Shown one piece after another: positions 54,523 to 63,205 of a stretch of 64,000 nt of DNA. Position 1 is the first letter of the stretch, and the number at the start of each line of letters is the position of its first letter. The position numbers and the translations under genes are program-made. The notes beneath the pieces were generated by a model. The model made no database searches and was not told the DNA's origin. It worked only from the letters and a program-made list of their open reading frames with translations. Source of the stretch: Lachnospiraceae bacterium JLR.KK002 (GTDB taxonomy: Bacteria; Bacillota; Clostridia; Lachnospirales; Lachnospiraceae); contig JAYMNP010000001.1 in the NCBI GenBank assembly GCA_036941025.1, positions 2,068,501 through 2,132,500 of the forward strand, written 5' to 3'.

Positions 54523-54815
54523 TGTAATTTCCTCCAATCAATCTGAATTTTTTTGAAAATCCAGATTGACGGGCGGAGAACGGCATCCAATCCCAGAAAC
54601 CGCCTTACGACGTGTTCTAACAAAAAACGACAAAAGAAAAACCGCAAAGGTTCTGTGACCTTCACGGTTTAGGGAGATTTTAGTTCTAATATGTAGAAAT
54701 ATGACTTCTACTTGCAGGGTGCAAAGCCCCCATACGCTGACGGGGATTTTTTTAACAGGTTACCAACCCATCCCCGACACGATATATGTAAATAAAAAGC
54801 ACTTCCCGTATGCAA
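54523..54815 (-). promoter_or_regulatory. Structured leader of the sigma-like gene
   Basis: Shares several blocks with 38850-39171: AGAAAAACCGCAAAGG, TCTGTGACCT, AGACTTCTACTT-type and a GACGGGGAT / ATCCCCGAC hairpin enclosing T7. No gene. Conserved order of hairpins suggests a regulated leader. Confidence 0.5.
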
Positions 54816-54819
54816 AAAA

Positions 54820-54915
54820 AATCCCTCCAAACTGAAAACAGATTTGGAAGGACTTTTATTTTTGGCATGGCAAAGCAGCCCACCAAACACTGTTTTTTTA
54901 TTTGGTGGGCTTCCC
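54820..54915 (-). terminator. ABC-F gene terminator(s)
   Basis: GTCCTTCCAAATCTG...CAGTTTGGAGGGA followed by eight T on the minus strand, preceded by a second hairpin with AGCCCACCAAA / TTTGGTGGGCT arms. Confidence 0.8.
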
Positions 54916-54951
54916 CTTACCTCTGGCACTATTTAAAGATGTGCCTTTCAC

Positions 54952-56487
54952 CTATATTTTCTTTTCTATGTCTATCACTTTCTGCGTCCATTCTCGATAA
55001 AACGCTTCCTCATGCGACACTAACAGCACTGTCCCCTCAAATTCTTCCAGTGCGTTTTTCAATGATTCTTTTGCCAGTGCATCAAGGTGGTTTGTCGGCT
55101 CGTCCATGATAAGGAAATTGCACGGCTTCATCATAAGCAGGCACATTTTGACCTTTGCCTGTTCCCCTCCGCTCAAAGTACCTATTTCCTGCATGGCGTG
55201 TTTGCTTGAGATGCCGCAGCCCGCAAGACGCTTTCTCACGTCTTTTATCGCAAGCGGTGGGTAAGCATCGGAAACAATCTGAATGGGCGTTTTTTCTATA
55301 TCCGCCCATGCCAGCTCCTGCTCAAAATACCCAATCTTTACCTGCTCCGAAAAACGGAAACTCCCGCTTAATGAGGGTATTTGGCTGATAAGCGTTTTTA
55401 GCAGGGTGGATTTGCCGATGCCGTTAAATCCCGTCATAACAATTTTCTCTCCCCCTTTTATGGAAAAGCTGATGTCCGACAAAACAGGATAGTGGTAGCC
55501 AACATCCAGATGTTTTACTTTTAGATGCTCTGTCGTAGTCAGCGGGAGAGCCGTAAACCGAAAATGCGGCTTGATTTCTTTCTGCTCCAGAGCTTCCATC
55601 TTATCCATTCGGTCGAGCTGTTTCTGCCTGCCACGAGCCATTTTTGACTTTCTCCCTGCAATATTCCTGCGGATAAATTCTTCCGTCTTTTTGATTGTTT
55701 TCTGCTGTGCGGCATACTGTCTGATATAATCCTCACGGAGCAGTGCCTTTTTTCTCGTGAACTCTGAATAAGTGCCAAAATATTTTGTAATCTTCTCGTT
55801 ATCAATGTCGCATATCCTTGTGGATATTTTCTCTAAAAAGTCATAGTCATGCGATACTACCAGAAAAGCGTTTGGCAGACTGGAAAGATACTCGGCAAGC
55901 CATGTAACGTGTTCCTTGTCCAAGAAGTTTGTCGGCTCGTCTAAAAGCAAAATATCTGGCTTTTCAAGCAGTAGTTTCGCCAGTATGACCTTTGCCCTCT
56001 GTCCGCCGCTCATCTGCTCAATCGGTCTGTCTAACCCGATTGCCGTTAAGCCCAGACCTGTTGCCACCTGTTCTATCTTTGTATCAATCAAATAAAACTC
56101 CTTGCGCTCTAATTCTTCCTGATACCTTGCCGCCATGCCTAGCTTTGCCATATCCCCATTCGCAGACTGGCAGTACAGTTCATTCATCCTGTTTTCTATC
56201 TCATACAGCCCAGAAAATGCGGATTGCAGGAACTCCCTCATCGCCACGCTTTTTTCAATTTGGGCGTACTGGTCGAGATACCCTATTTTTGTGTTCGGCT
56301 GCCATACTATCCTGCCAGAGTCGGGGATAAGCTGCTCCGTGCAAATTTTTATGAACGTGCTTTTTCCCGCCCCGTTCTGACCGACAATCCCGATATGCTC
56401 CCCTTTGTTCAATGTAAAATCTGCGTTTTTAAACAGATAATTTTCTCCAAAAGAATGCGTTAATCCCGTAACTTCTAATAAACTCAT
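54952..56487 (-). CDS. ABC-F ATPase, candidate ribosome-protection protein
   Basis: 511 residues from the ATG at 56487 (an ATG two codons earlier is possible). Two ABC domains without membrane segments: GIVGQNGAGKSTF, EQMSGGQRAKVIL and ILLLDEPTNFLD; then GFNGIGKSTLL, TLSGGEQAKVKM and IMDEPTNHLD. The linker (about 235-315) is basic (RNIAGRKSKMARGRQKQLDR), as in ABC-F proteins that reach the ribosomal P site. The upstream attenuator with leader peptide suggests antibiotic-inducible expression, so target protection is plausible; subtype unassigned. Confidence 0.85.
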   Translation of the reverse strand: MSLLEVTGLTHSFGENYLFKNADFTLNKGEHIGIVGQNGAGKSTFIKICTEQLIPDSGRIVWQPNTKIGYLDQYAQIEKSVAMREFLQSAFSGLYEIENRMNELYCQSANGDMAKLGMAARYQEELERKEFYLIDTKIEQVATGLGLTAIGLDRPIEQMSGGQRAKVILAKLLLEKPDILLLDEPTNFLDKEHVTWLAEYLSSLPNAFLVVSHDYDFLEKISTRICDIDNEKITKYFGTYSEFTRKKALLREDYIRQYAAQQKTIKKTEEFIRRNIAGRKSKMARGRQKQLDRMDKMEALEQKEIKPHFRFTALPLTTTEHLKVKHLDVGYHYPVLSDISFSIKGGEKIVMTGFNGIGKSTLLKTLISQIPSLSGSFRFSEQVKIGYFEQELAWADIEKTPIQIVSDAYPPLAIKDVRKRLAGCGISSKHAMQEIGTLSGGEQAKVKMCLLMMKPCNFLIMDEPTNHLDALAKESLKNALEEFEGTVLLVSHEEAFYREWTQKVIDIEKKI

Positions 56488-56531
56488 AATCATTATCCTC
56501 TCTTTTTACTGTCTGATTTTTCAAAATGGGC

Positions 56532-56579
56532 AAAAAAATAGCAGAAGTCAGATACTCTTGGTATCATGCCTTCTGCTAT
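56532..56579 (-). terminator. Attenuator terminator in front of the ABC-F gene
   Basis: On the minus strand ATAGCAGAAG and CTTCTGCTAT arms enclose a GATAC/GTATC stem and are followed by TTTTTT. It ends about 45 bases before the ABC-F start, as expected for premature termination. Confidence 0.85.
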
Positions 56580-56870
56580 ATCCGTTCCATCGCAAACCGC
56601 TTGCAGGAAACAGCCCATATACAACAAAAGGCTACGGACAAAACACTGTCCATAGCCTGCTGCACACAAATTTGTACGGAAAAAGAAACAATATATGAAA
56701 AAGACATAAAATCCCTCTCATGTACTGCTGCATTTCCCGATGAAATCCTAACGTGTTATATTACGCTATACTCTGTACAATGTTTCATCGGATTTGATTG
56801 TACAGAGCTGATTTTCTTTTTAGGCGGAAGTTCGTTTGTGATGTAAAAGCTCATGAAACTGTTCTCCTTT
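56580..56870 (-). promoter_or_regulatory. ABC-F leader with competing stems
   Basis: The leader encodes an upstream peptide and can fold in mutually exclusive ways: CTCTGTACAAT (56771-56781) pairs with ATTGTACAGAG (56797-56807), while TTTCATCGG (56783-56791), in the loop of that stem, pairs with CCGATGAAA (56737-56745). A further GCTACGGACA / TGTCCATAGC hairpin lies at 56631-56656, then the terminator. Confidence 0.7.
56756..56854 (-). CDS. Leader peptide of the ABC-F gene
   Basis: 32 codons, MSFYITNELPPKKKISSVQS then NPMKHCTEYSVI, with AAAGGAGAACAGTTTC before the ATG at 56854. It covers both arms of the first stem and the shared arm of the second, so a ribosome paused on it would change the fold. 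Typical of attenuators for ribosome-targeting antibiotic resistance genes. Confidence 0.7.
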   Translation of the reverse strand: MSFYITNELPPKKKISSVQSNPMKHCTEYSVI

Positions 56871-57022
56871 AAAATTAGTGCAAATTATTTTAGCATGAAA
56901 ACCAGCAGTTTGTCAAATCCTATTTTTATGAAATTTTCAGACTTTTCATCTCACATAACTTGAGATTACAACAATTTGATTTTAGAAATTACAATTTTTT
57001 ATGTTTCAATTACCACTCACTA

Positions 57023-57652
57023 TCATGCTTGAATCAACTTCCCTTTCTTTACCCGAAAAATGGTGTCCGCCTGTTTTGCAAGGTCGTTCGAGTGGGTAAC
57101 AATAATCACGCATTTATTCATTTCATGGGCGCATCCTTTCAAGATGGAGATAATCTCTGCCGCTGTATCTTCGTCTAAATTTCCAGTTGGCTCGTCCGCA
57201 AGTATCACTTTCGTATCGGAAGCCAATGCACGGGCAATCGCCACACGCTGCTGCTGACCGCCTGAGAGTTTTAAGACATTTCGTTTACATTCTTCCTCGG
57301 TCAGCCCGACACGCTCTAAAATTGGCTGCGGTGAAAGCTTTGCTGTCAAAGCGACATTTTCTTTTGGTGTTAGATAATCAATCAGATTGTAGCTCTGGAA
57401 GATAAATGCCACATTATTTTTTCTGTGATTGGCAAGCCCTAACTTTTCAATGTCCTGTCCATCGTATAAAATCTGTCCGTCTACGGGGCTGTCCAGACCT
57501 CCCAGCAGTGACAGAAGCGTGGTCTTTCCACATCCCGACTGTCCGAGGATAGCGTACATTTTCCCCTCATCTAATGCCATATTGATACCGTTTAATACAT
57601 TCCGCTTATTGTCATAGGAATAACGGATGTTGTTCATTTCCAAAACGCTCAT
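57023..57652 (-). CDS. ABC transporter ATPase (MacB/Vex2-like)
   Basis: 209 residues. GQSGCGKTTLLSLLGGLD (Walker A), LSGGQQQRVAIARALA (signature) and VILADEPTGNLDEDT (Walker B) identify a LolD/MacB-type ATPase for FtsX permeases. Last gene of the three-gene transporter operon, 13 bases after the second permease. Confidence 0.92.
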   Translation of the reverse strand: MSVLEMNNIRYSYDNKRNVLNGINMALDEGKMYAILGQSGCGKTTLLSLLGGLDSPVDGQILYDGQDIEKLGLANHRKNNVAFIFQSYNLIDYLTPKENVALTAKLSPQPILERVGLTEEECKRNVLKLSGGQQQRVAIARALASDTKVILADEPTGNLDEDTAAEIISILKGCAHEMNKCVIIVTHSNDLAKQADTIFRVKKGKLIQA

Positions 57653-57664
57653 TGTAAAATCCTC

Positions 57665-59056
57665 CTAATCCATTTGTGATAAAATCTTTCTTGGTTTCAT
57701 CTGTATGACCGTGATAGATGCAACTGAAACGGAAACAGCAATAAGTAATGCCCCAAAGATGTAGATGTAGAGCAAATCACTTGGTCTGACATTTACCCGA
57801 ACACTCTCCACCGTTTCCAGTTCAGAAGTATCATAGGGGATATATTGCCCTGTTATGTCAAGATACTCTGAACCATCGTCTGGAACTTCTATTTCTGGTG
57901 CCTCCTGCGATTCGGCTACCCGATGGAAAATCAAATCGCTGATTCCCTGCGAAACAAAACTGCTTGCAACATAAGACAATCCAAATGCCAGAATTGCTAT
58001 CATAAGGATTTCTATAATATACTGAAAGACAATCCTGCCTTTCGTTATCCCGACAGCAAGCAATATGCCCGTTTCATGCCGCCGCTGTTTTATCCACATA
58101 GACAAAATCAATGTTAAAATACCTACGCTTACCAAAACGCATCCTACAATCATCCAGATAATCAGTTTCTGCATCGCTGTCAAAGACGAAGCGACCGCTT
58201 CATAAGCAGAATTATCTACCGTGAGCTTAAAGCAGTCCCAGTCCAAATCAAGAGCTTGTATCTGTTTTGCGATGCCGTCAATTTCTCTGGGGTCGTCTAC
58301 ATAAAAATCAACGCCATTGTCATACTGGATTTCATCTCTCTGCATAATTTCACGCATTGCCTTATGGTCGATAACCAGACGGTTACGCTTGTCCGTTGAG
58401 GTCGTATGAAAAGATTCAGAGTCCCCCATATACTCATAAATGCCGATGATTGTCAGCGTTACATCGGGATAATCCCCACTGTCGTAACAGCACTGTACGG
58501 TAATGGTATCGCCTAGCTTTAACTTGTTGTTCTCTGCAACTGCCGTACTGATTAAAACAACATGGTCGTCGTCCTCTTTGATGTGCCGCCCCTCCACCAA
58601 CCGAAATGCCTTGCGGGTAAAAAAGTTGAAATACTCTGAATTTGTTACGGATGGAAGCCTGCTGTAATCGCTTCCCTCCCCAAAGCTGAAACCCGATATA
58701 AACTCAAAATCCTTTGCAAAAACACTGCCATCTCCCAAGCCATTGTATGACTTGATTCCATCTACTGACAGTATCTCTTGAATATCCTTGTCAGTGATGG
58801 GAGTTCCCGTATAAGCGACCATCGTTCCTCCCGCCGCCTGCTGATACTGCCAGTTCGCACGGTTATTTTCATCTAATTCAAGGCGGATGCTCCCGCCTAT
58901 GGATTGCCGCAGGCTGTATGCTGAATTGTCCGCTGCCTTATAGATAGACAGTCCAGTTAAGGTAAATGTGGACATTGCCAGCAGCAAAAAAAATAAAATA
59001 ACCGTTTTTACTTTTTTCCGAACCGTATATAAAAATGCTCTTTTCCATGTACTCAT
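57665..59056 (-). CDS. FtsX-like permease (Vex3-like)
   Basis: 463 residues. N-terminal TM (KTVILFFLLLAMSTFTLTGL), a large extracellular MacB_PCD-like domain, then three C-terminal TM helices (IIWMIVGCVLVSVGILTLIL, IIEILMIAILAFGLSYVASS, LLYIYIFGALLIAVSVSVAS). Contains the MacB-type MWIKQRRHETGILLAVGITK coupling motif. Paired with the similar permease upstream. Confidence 0.9.
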   Translation of the reverse strand: MSTWKRAFLYTVRKKVKTVILFFLLLAMSTFTLTGLSIYKAADNSAYSLRQSIGGSIRLELDENNRANWQYQQAAGGTMVAYTGTPITDKDIQEILSVDGIKSYNGLGDGSVFAKDFEFISGFSFGEGSDYSRLPSVTNSEYFNFFTRKAFRLVEGRHIKEDDDHVVLISTAVAENNKLKLGDTITVQCCYDSGDYPDVTLTIIGIYEYMGDSESFHTTSTDKRNRLVIDHKAMREIMQRDEIQYDNGVDFYVDDPREIDGIAKQIQALDLDWDCFKLTVDNSAYEAVASSLTAMQKLIIWMIVGCVLVSVGILTLILSMWIKQRRHETGILLAVGITKGRIVFQYIIEILMIAILAFGLSYVASSFVSQGISDLIFHRVAESQEAPEIEVPDDGSEYLDITGQYIPYDTSELETVESVRVNVRPSDLLYIYIFGALLIAVSVSVASITVIQMKPRKILSQMD

Positions 59057-59072
59057 AATTTTTATCCTCCTG

Positions 59073-60302
59073 TCAGCTCATTTTTGATAAAATATCTTTT
59101 GGCTTCATACGGGCAACTGGCAGGGATGCCAGAATTACCGTGAATATGATAACGAATGTTTCTATCAGAAATTGCAGCAATATGTTTTGCAGAGAAAGCG
59201 GCATATGAATGACTGTTTCCATACCTTTTAAAGCATTCTCTGCCTGCCCTGTGACAAAACTGCCAAGTGGAAAAGATACCAGAAACGCTAATACAGCCAC
59301 CATTAAGATTTCATAGATGAACTGCATTGTAATCTGTGAAACAGATGTGCCTATGGAAAGCAATATCCCTGTTTCATGTATTCTGTTCCTTATCCGCATG
59401 GTAATCACAAGGAAAATTACAATGATACCGATAAGCATAACCACTAAAAGCATGATTCCCGTAAGCTGCTCCAATGTTTGGATTTGGTATGCAACTGACT
59501 GGTATTCCGATTCATTGATTCGGATAAAATAGTCCTCCCACGGAATAGATGCAATCTGTTTTACCTGCTTGACAATGTGCGTCAATTCCTCTGGGTCGGT
59601 CACAAAAAAAGCCACGTTTCCAGAATATGCAGATGTTTTTTGGTTAGACAGCTTCCAGAAAATATCATGCGTTGTAAAAATGGTGTCATTGTCATATTCC
59701 ATTTTGCTGTCACTGATATAGATTCCTGCGACGAAAACTTTCGCCTGTTCCCCGCTGCCATCAGAAGCAGATTTCAATATCAACTCACTGCCAATCCCTA
59801 AATTATTTTCTTCTGCCAGTTTAGCACTGATAACAGCCGCATCCGTATCCTCTGCCGTAATATGCCTTCCCTCCGTAAGTTCCAGTATTCCGCTTACAAA
59901 ATCTGCCTGATAAGCGGTTTCCGTATTAGCAGAAAGATTACCGCTTTCCATTCCAGAGAGAAACTCCATTCCCTCCACAAAAATGGAAAGATTTTGTTCG
60001 GCATTGTACGCCTTTATCCCGCCAACGCCTAAAATCTGTTTCACTGTTTCATACGGGATAGGAATTTTTTCAGCGGTATATCCCGTTTCGCTCCCGTCAA
60101 ATTCCAGATGATTGATACTGCCACTCATCGTAAAGGACGCCCCTATCGTTTCCCGTAAAGCTCTGGCTGCTTTTTCTGTTCCGCTTCGGATGGAAATGCC
60201 GACCATAACGGAAACGGTCAGCAAAAGCAATAGCAAAAAAAGCGTCAGACTTTTTCCTTTCTTCCGTACATCATAAAGAAATGCCCGTTTCAAGCTGCTC
60301 AA
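59073..60302 (-). CDS. FtsX-like permease (Vex1-like)
   Basis: 409 residues from a TTG at 60302, eight bases after AAAGGAGG. Same layout as its neighbour: N-terminal TM (SLTLFLLLLLLTVSVMVGIS), extracellular domain, RIRNRIHETGILLSIGTS motif and C-terminal TMs. First gene of the transporter operon. Its promoter region carries a repeat box shared with the response regulator gene. Two permeases plus one ATPase next to a two-component system recall Vex123-VncRS of streptococci. Confidence 0.9.
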   Translation of the reverse strand: MSSLKRAFLYDVRKKGKSLTLFLLLLLLTVSVMVGISIRSGTEKAARALRETIGASFTMSGSINHLEFDGSETGYTAEKIPIPYETVKQILGVGGIKAYNAEQNLSIFVEGMEFLSGMESGNLSANTETAYQADFVSGILELTEGRHITAEDTDAAVISAKLAEENNLGIGSELILKSASDGSGEQAKVFVAGIYISDSKMEYDNDTIFTTHDIFWKLSNQKTSAYSGNVAFFVTDPEELTHIVKQVKQIASIPWEDYFIRINESEYQSVAYQIQTLEQLTGIMLLVVMLIGIIVIFLVITMRIRNRIHETGILLSIGTSVSQITMQFIYEILMVAVLAFLVSFPLGSFVTGQAENALKGMETVIHMPLSLQNILLQFLIETFVIIFTVILASLPVARMKPKDILSKMS

Positions 60303-60352
60303 AAAATTTTCCTCCTTTCGTTTGTTTCGCTTAAATTTTATACCTCTGGTGT

Positions 60353-60388
60353 GAGTGGGGTATCAGTCTAATGTGAATGGCATGTGAA
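60353..60388 (-). promoter_or_regulatory. Response-regulator box upstream of the transporter operon
   Basis: Minus strand TTCACATGCCATTCACAT (60388-60371), a direct repeat of TTCACAT with an 11-base period. A TATAAA -10 lies about 28 bases downstream. A near copy (15 of 18) is upstream of the response regulator gene. Confidence 0.65.
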
Positions 60389-60392
60389 ATCA

Positions 60393-60433
60393 CAAAAAAA
60401 CTGCCTGTTTTCGATACAGACAGCTTTTTTATC
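60393..60433 (-). terminator. Terminator after the histidine kinase gene
   Basis: Minus strand AAAAAAGCTGTCTGTATCG...ACAGGCAG followed by seven T. Confidence 0.75.
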
Positions 60434-61915
60434 CTATTCAAATTCAATCGTGAAACGCATCCCACTATTATCCTCTAAGGCGGTAAACATATAGGGGATT
60501 TGCAGCGTTTTCAATACCGTGTCTACAATGTATAACCCTAAACCATTCCCCCTTGTTTCCCTGTTTCCGCCGAATGGCATCATGGTATCCCCGCAGGGGG
60601 CTTCCTTAACTCCATATTCAAATCGGTAAAATGGTTCAAATATATGTTTTTGGTATTCCTGCGGGATTGGGACACATTCATTTTCCAGAACCAATTTCTG
60701 TTCTTCTATATAAATTTTTATAGTACCTCCTTTGGGCGTATAAGAAACTGCATTTGACAGTAAATTGGAAATTACTTTCCTTATCATTGATATAGGGTAT
60801 TGGACAGAGAACTTTTCTGAAACATCCATTTCTATGCGAATACCCTTTGATTTTGCAATCATCTGATACGGCTCCGACATCTGCTCTATTAGTTCTGATA
60901 TATCAATTTCAGTATCTTTTTCCTTATCATTCGTTGCAGATTTTGAAGCGTCTAAAATTTCTTTAATCATCACTGCAAGTTGTTCTGTGAGCATTTTGCA
61001 TTTTGGCAGATAAATCGTATGGTCTTTGTATTTCCCTACGTTTAAAATCATATTTTCCAACATGGCATTGATAGCCGTAACAGGCGTTTTTAACTCATGG
61101 GATGCAGAGCGCAATAAATTTGTTTTCTGCACTTCCATTTCTTCTACCTTATAAATTTCCTGCTCTAAGTTATGGATTGTTTTTAGCAGATTATCATAAA
61201 GTGCGTTTACATTGTCCGCTAAAGTTTCAATTTCATCGTGTGTATGGACTTCGCAGGAAATCCCGTGCGTTAATCCCTGCATTTGTTTTGTTACATTAGT
61301 AATCTGCTTGATAGGCTTCGTGAGCATATGGGAATACAGCAATGCAGACAATAGTGAGATAAGCGTACAGGCAAATGCTGTAACAGGCAGGATAACTATG
61401 ATGGCGCTGACTGCATCCTCAATCTGCTGCCTTGATATGACCGCCCTCACATACCCTTTCTGGTTCGGAAATATCTGTTCTGCATATAAATAATTTTTAT
61501 CTCCTTTGGGACTTTGGGATAATGATATTTTTATCTTGTCATCCGATTTTTCTGCAATGATATTCACATCTTCCTTATTGCCACTTGGATTTTCGGCGTC
61601 CTCTGAACGCTTCAAATATCCGTTATCCCCCACGTTCAACAGTTTCATTTCATATGTGTATCCATCGTATTTTACCAGAATATCCGCATACCATTTCCCC
61701 GCAAAATCTGTCACGAAAGCGAGCCTGCCCGCATCTTCTGTATCTGCAATTTCCTCGCATAATTTCTTAATATCGGCTTCTAACGCATTACGCTGTCGGT
61801 AATTGTAAACAGTAGGAAGCAGGATATAGATTAGCAAATGGGAAACCGCCACAATAATTATCATTAGGCTAAATGTGTATAAAAAAGTCTTTGGAAATAA
61901 TTTCAGTTTCTTCAT
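60434..61915 (-). CDS. Sensor histidine kinase (VncS-like)
   Basis: 493 residues. TM1 at about 11-34, extracellular sensor of ~135 residues, TM2 at about 168-195, then a HAMP-like segment. HisKA with His273 in LLRSASHELKTPVTA; N box NLLSNAVSYTP and G box RGNGLGLYIVDTVL of the ATPase domain. It likely senses a cell-wall-active peptide and phosphorylates the response regulator. Its ATG overlaps the regulator stop (ATGA). Confidence 0.93.
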   Translation of the reverse strand: MKKLKLFPKTFLYTFSLMIIIVAVSHLLIYILLPTVYNYRQRNALEADIKKLCEEIADTEDAGRLAFVTDFAGKWYADILVKYDGYTYEMKLLNVGDNGYLKRSEDAENPSGNKEDVNIIAEKSDDKIKISLSQSPKGDKNYLYAEQIFPNQKGYVRAVISRQQIEDAVSAIIVILPVTAFACTLISLLSALLYSHMLTKPIKQITNVTKQMQGLTHGISCEVHTHDEIETLADNVNALYDNLLKTIHNLEQEIYKVEEMEVQKTNLLRSASHELKTPVTAINAMLENMILNVGKYKDHTIYLPKCKMLTEQLAVMIKEILDASKSATNDKEKDTEIDISELIEQMSEPYQMIAKSKGIRIEMDVSEKFSVQYPISMIRKVISNLLSNAVSYTPKGGTIKIYIEEQKLVLENECVPIPQEYQKHIFEPFYRFEYGVKEAPCGDTMMPFGGNRETRGNGLGLYIVDTVLKTLQIPYMFTALEDNSGMRFTIEFE

Positions 61916-62577
61916 ATACCCACCTCTATCTTATAGCCAATCCCCTTTACAGTAACAATACAGTCAAGTTCCAGTTTTTTACGCAGGTTTCTAATATAAC
62001 TGTCAACAATACGGTCTATCACATAAGAGTCATCTCCCCACACTGCATTTAATATCTGCGACCGTGACAGCACCAGACCTTTATGGTCAAGCAGGAGCTT
62101 TAGCAAGTCAATTTCTTTTGGCGTTACATCTATTTTCCCCTTTGAGTTGCAGGCAGAGTACCCAGAAAAATCGACTGTCAAATCACCGTATTTCCAAATT
62201 TTTGTTTCTTCTTTCCCACCTGCCCGACGGAGTAATGCCATGATGCGTTTCCCAAGCACTACCATAGAAAACGGCTTTGTCATATAATCATCTGCCAGAC
62301 AGTCAAAACTTGATACCTGTGTGTACTCATCTTCCAAAGCCGTAAGCATGATAACTGGTATCTGGCTTGTCTTTCGTACAGCGTTTAATACTGCAAGCCC
62401 CGACATGGTAGGGAGCATAATATCAAGAACAATTAAGTCCACTGTATTCTGCGAAAAAAGCTCTAAAGCATCTGTTCCGTCATATGCGGATATGATTTCG
62501 TGACCTGCTTCCTGCAAGTATTCAGAAAGGGCTTCGTTTGTATCTATGTTATCCTCTACAATCAATATTTTTGCCAT
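61912..62577 (-). CDS. OmpR-family response regulator (VncR-like)
   Basis: 221 residues from the ATG at 62577 (CTTGGAGGTGGTCTTT upstream). Receiver domain with ILIVEDN acidic pocket, phospho-acceptor Asp52 in LIVLDIMLPTMSG and lysine in MTKPFS. C-terminal winged helix (VTPKEIDLLKLLLDHKG, then SYVIDRIVDSYIRNLRKKL). It probably binds the TTCA direct-repeat boxes upstream of itself and the transporter operon. Confidence 0.95.
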   Translation of the reverse strand: MAKILIVEDNIDTNEALSEYLQEAGHEIISAYDGTDALELFSQNTVDLIVLDIMLPTMSGLAVLNAVRKTSQIPVIMLTALEDEYTQVSSFDCLADDYMTKPFSMVVLGKRIMALLRRAGGKEETKIWKYGDLTVDFSGYSACNSKGKIDVTPKEIDLLKLLLDHKGLVLSRSQILNAVWGDDSYVIDRIVDSYIRNLRKKLELDCIVTVKGIGYKIEVGI

Positions 62578-62610
62578 AAAGACCACCTCCAAGTTTATTT
62601 TAGCATTTCT

Positions 62611-62628
62611 GTGTGAATGGCGTATGAA
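62611..62628 (-). promoter_or_regulatory. Response-regulator box upstream of its own gene
   Basis: Minus strand TTCATACGCCATTCACAC (62628-62611), matching the box at 60371-60388 in 15 of 18 bases. TAAAAT lies downstream as a candidate -10 at 62600-62605. Confidence 0.6.
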
Positions 62629-62821
62629 TTTTTATACTGAACCACTTAATACTCCCATTATAATTATCTGTTTTTTGTGATTCAACTGTGCGAATACCCA
62701 CTTTTATCTCTCAAGACAAGAGATAGAACCTCTTATTAGCAGAGATTTCACATCGTTTTATAAGAACTTCCATCTCTGTAAAATAGATATTATAAAATTT
62801 TTTAGTATGGGCGGTGAAAAA
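62629..62821. other. Divergent intergenic region
   Basis: Separates the leftward two-component genes from the rightward XRE gene. No gene. AT-rich with CTCTTATTAGCAGAGA-like inverted repeats near 62715-62750 that could be operator for the XRE protein. Confidence 0.35.
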
Positions 62822-63178
62822 ATGGGTAATGATTTGGAAAATTTTGATTTTCTGGAATTAGGGCAGGCAATCCAAGATGCACGTGAAAAACAGCGGATTA
62901 CAAGAGAGGAATTAGCCGAGGAGCTTGGAATTTCGGCAAGGCATTTGCAGTCTATTGAAAAAGAGGGGCAGTATCCGAGTTTTCGGCTGTTTATTCAGCT
63001 TGTGACAATGTTCCACATATCCGTAGACCAGTACATACACCCAGACAGTCCGATAAAGAAAACAACTTTACGTCGGCGTTTAGATGTGCTTCTTGATACT
63101 TTTGATGATGCGGAATTGACTATTATAGCAGGGACGGCGCAGGGGATATGTAAGGCAAAAGAGCAGCCAGAGGATTGA
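62822..63178 (+). CDS. XRE-family regulator
   Basis: 118 residues from the ATG at 62822 (GGGCGGTGAAAAA upstream). Helix-turn-helix REELAEELGISARHLQSIEKEGQYPSF is followed by a C-terminal helical region found in regulators of Tn1549/CTn-type elements (LDVLLDTFDDAELTIIAGTA). It is the only rightward gene here and probably controls conjugation or the neighbouring modules. Confidence 0.85.
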   Translation: MGNDLENFDFLELGQAIQDAREKQRITREELAEELGISARHLQSIEKEGQYPSFRLFIQLVTMFHISVDQYIHPDSPIKKTTLRRRLDVLLDTFDDAELTIIAGTAQGICKAKEQPED

Positions 63179-63205
63179 CCTCTGGTTTCCTTTTACCTTG
63201 TTCAA

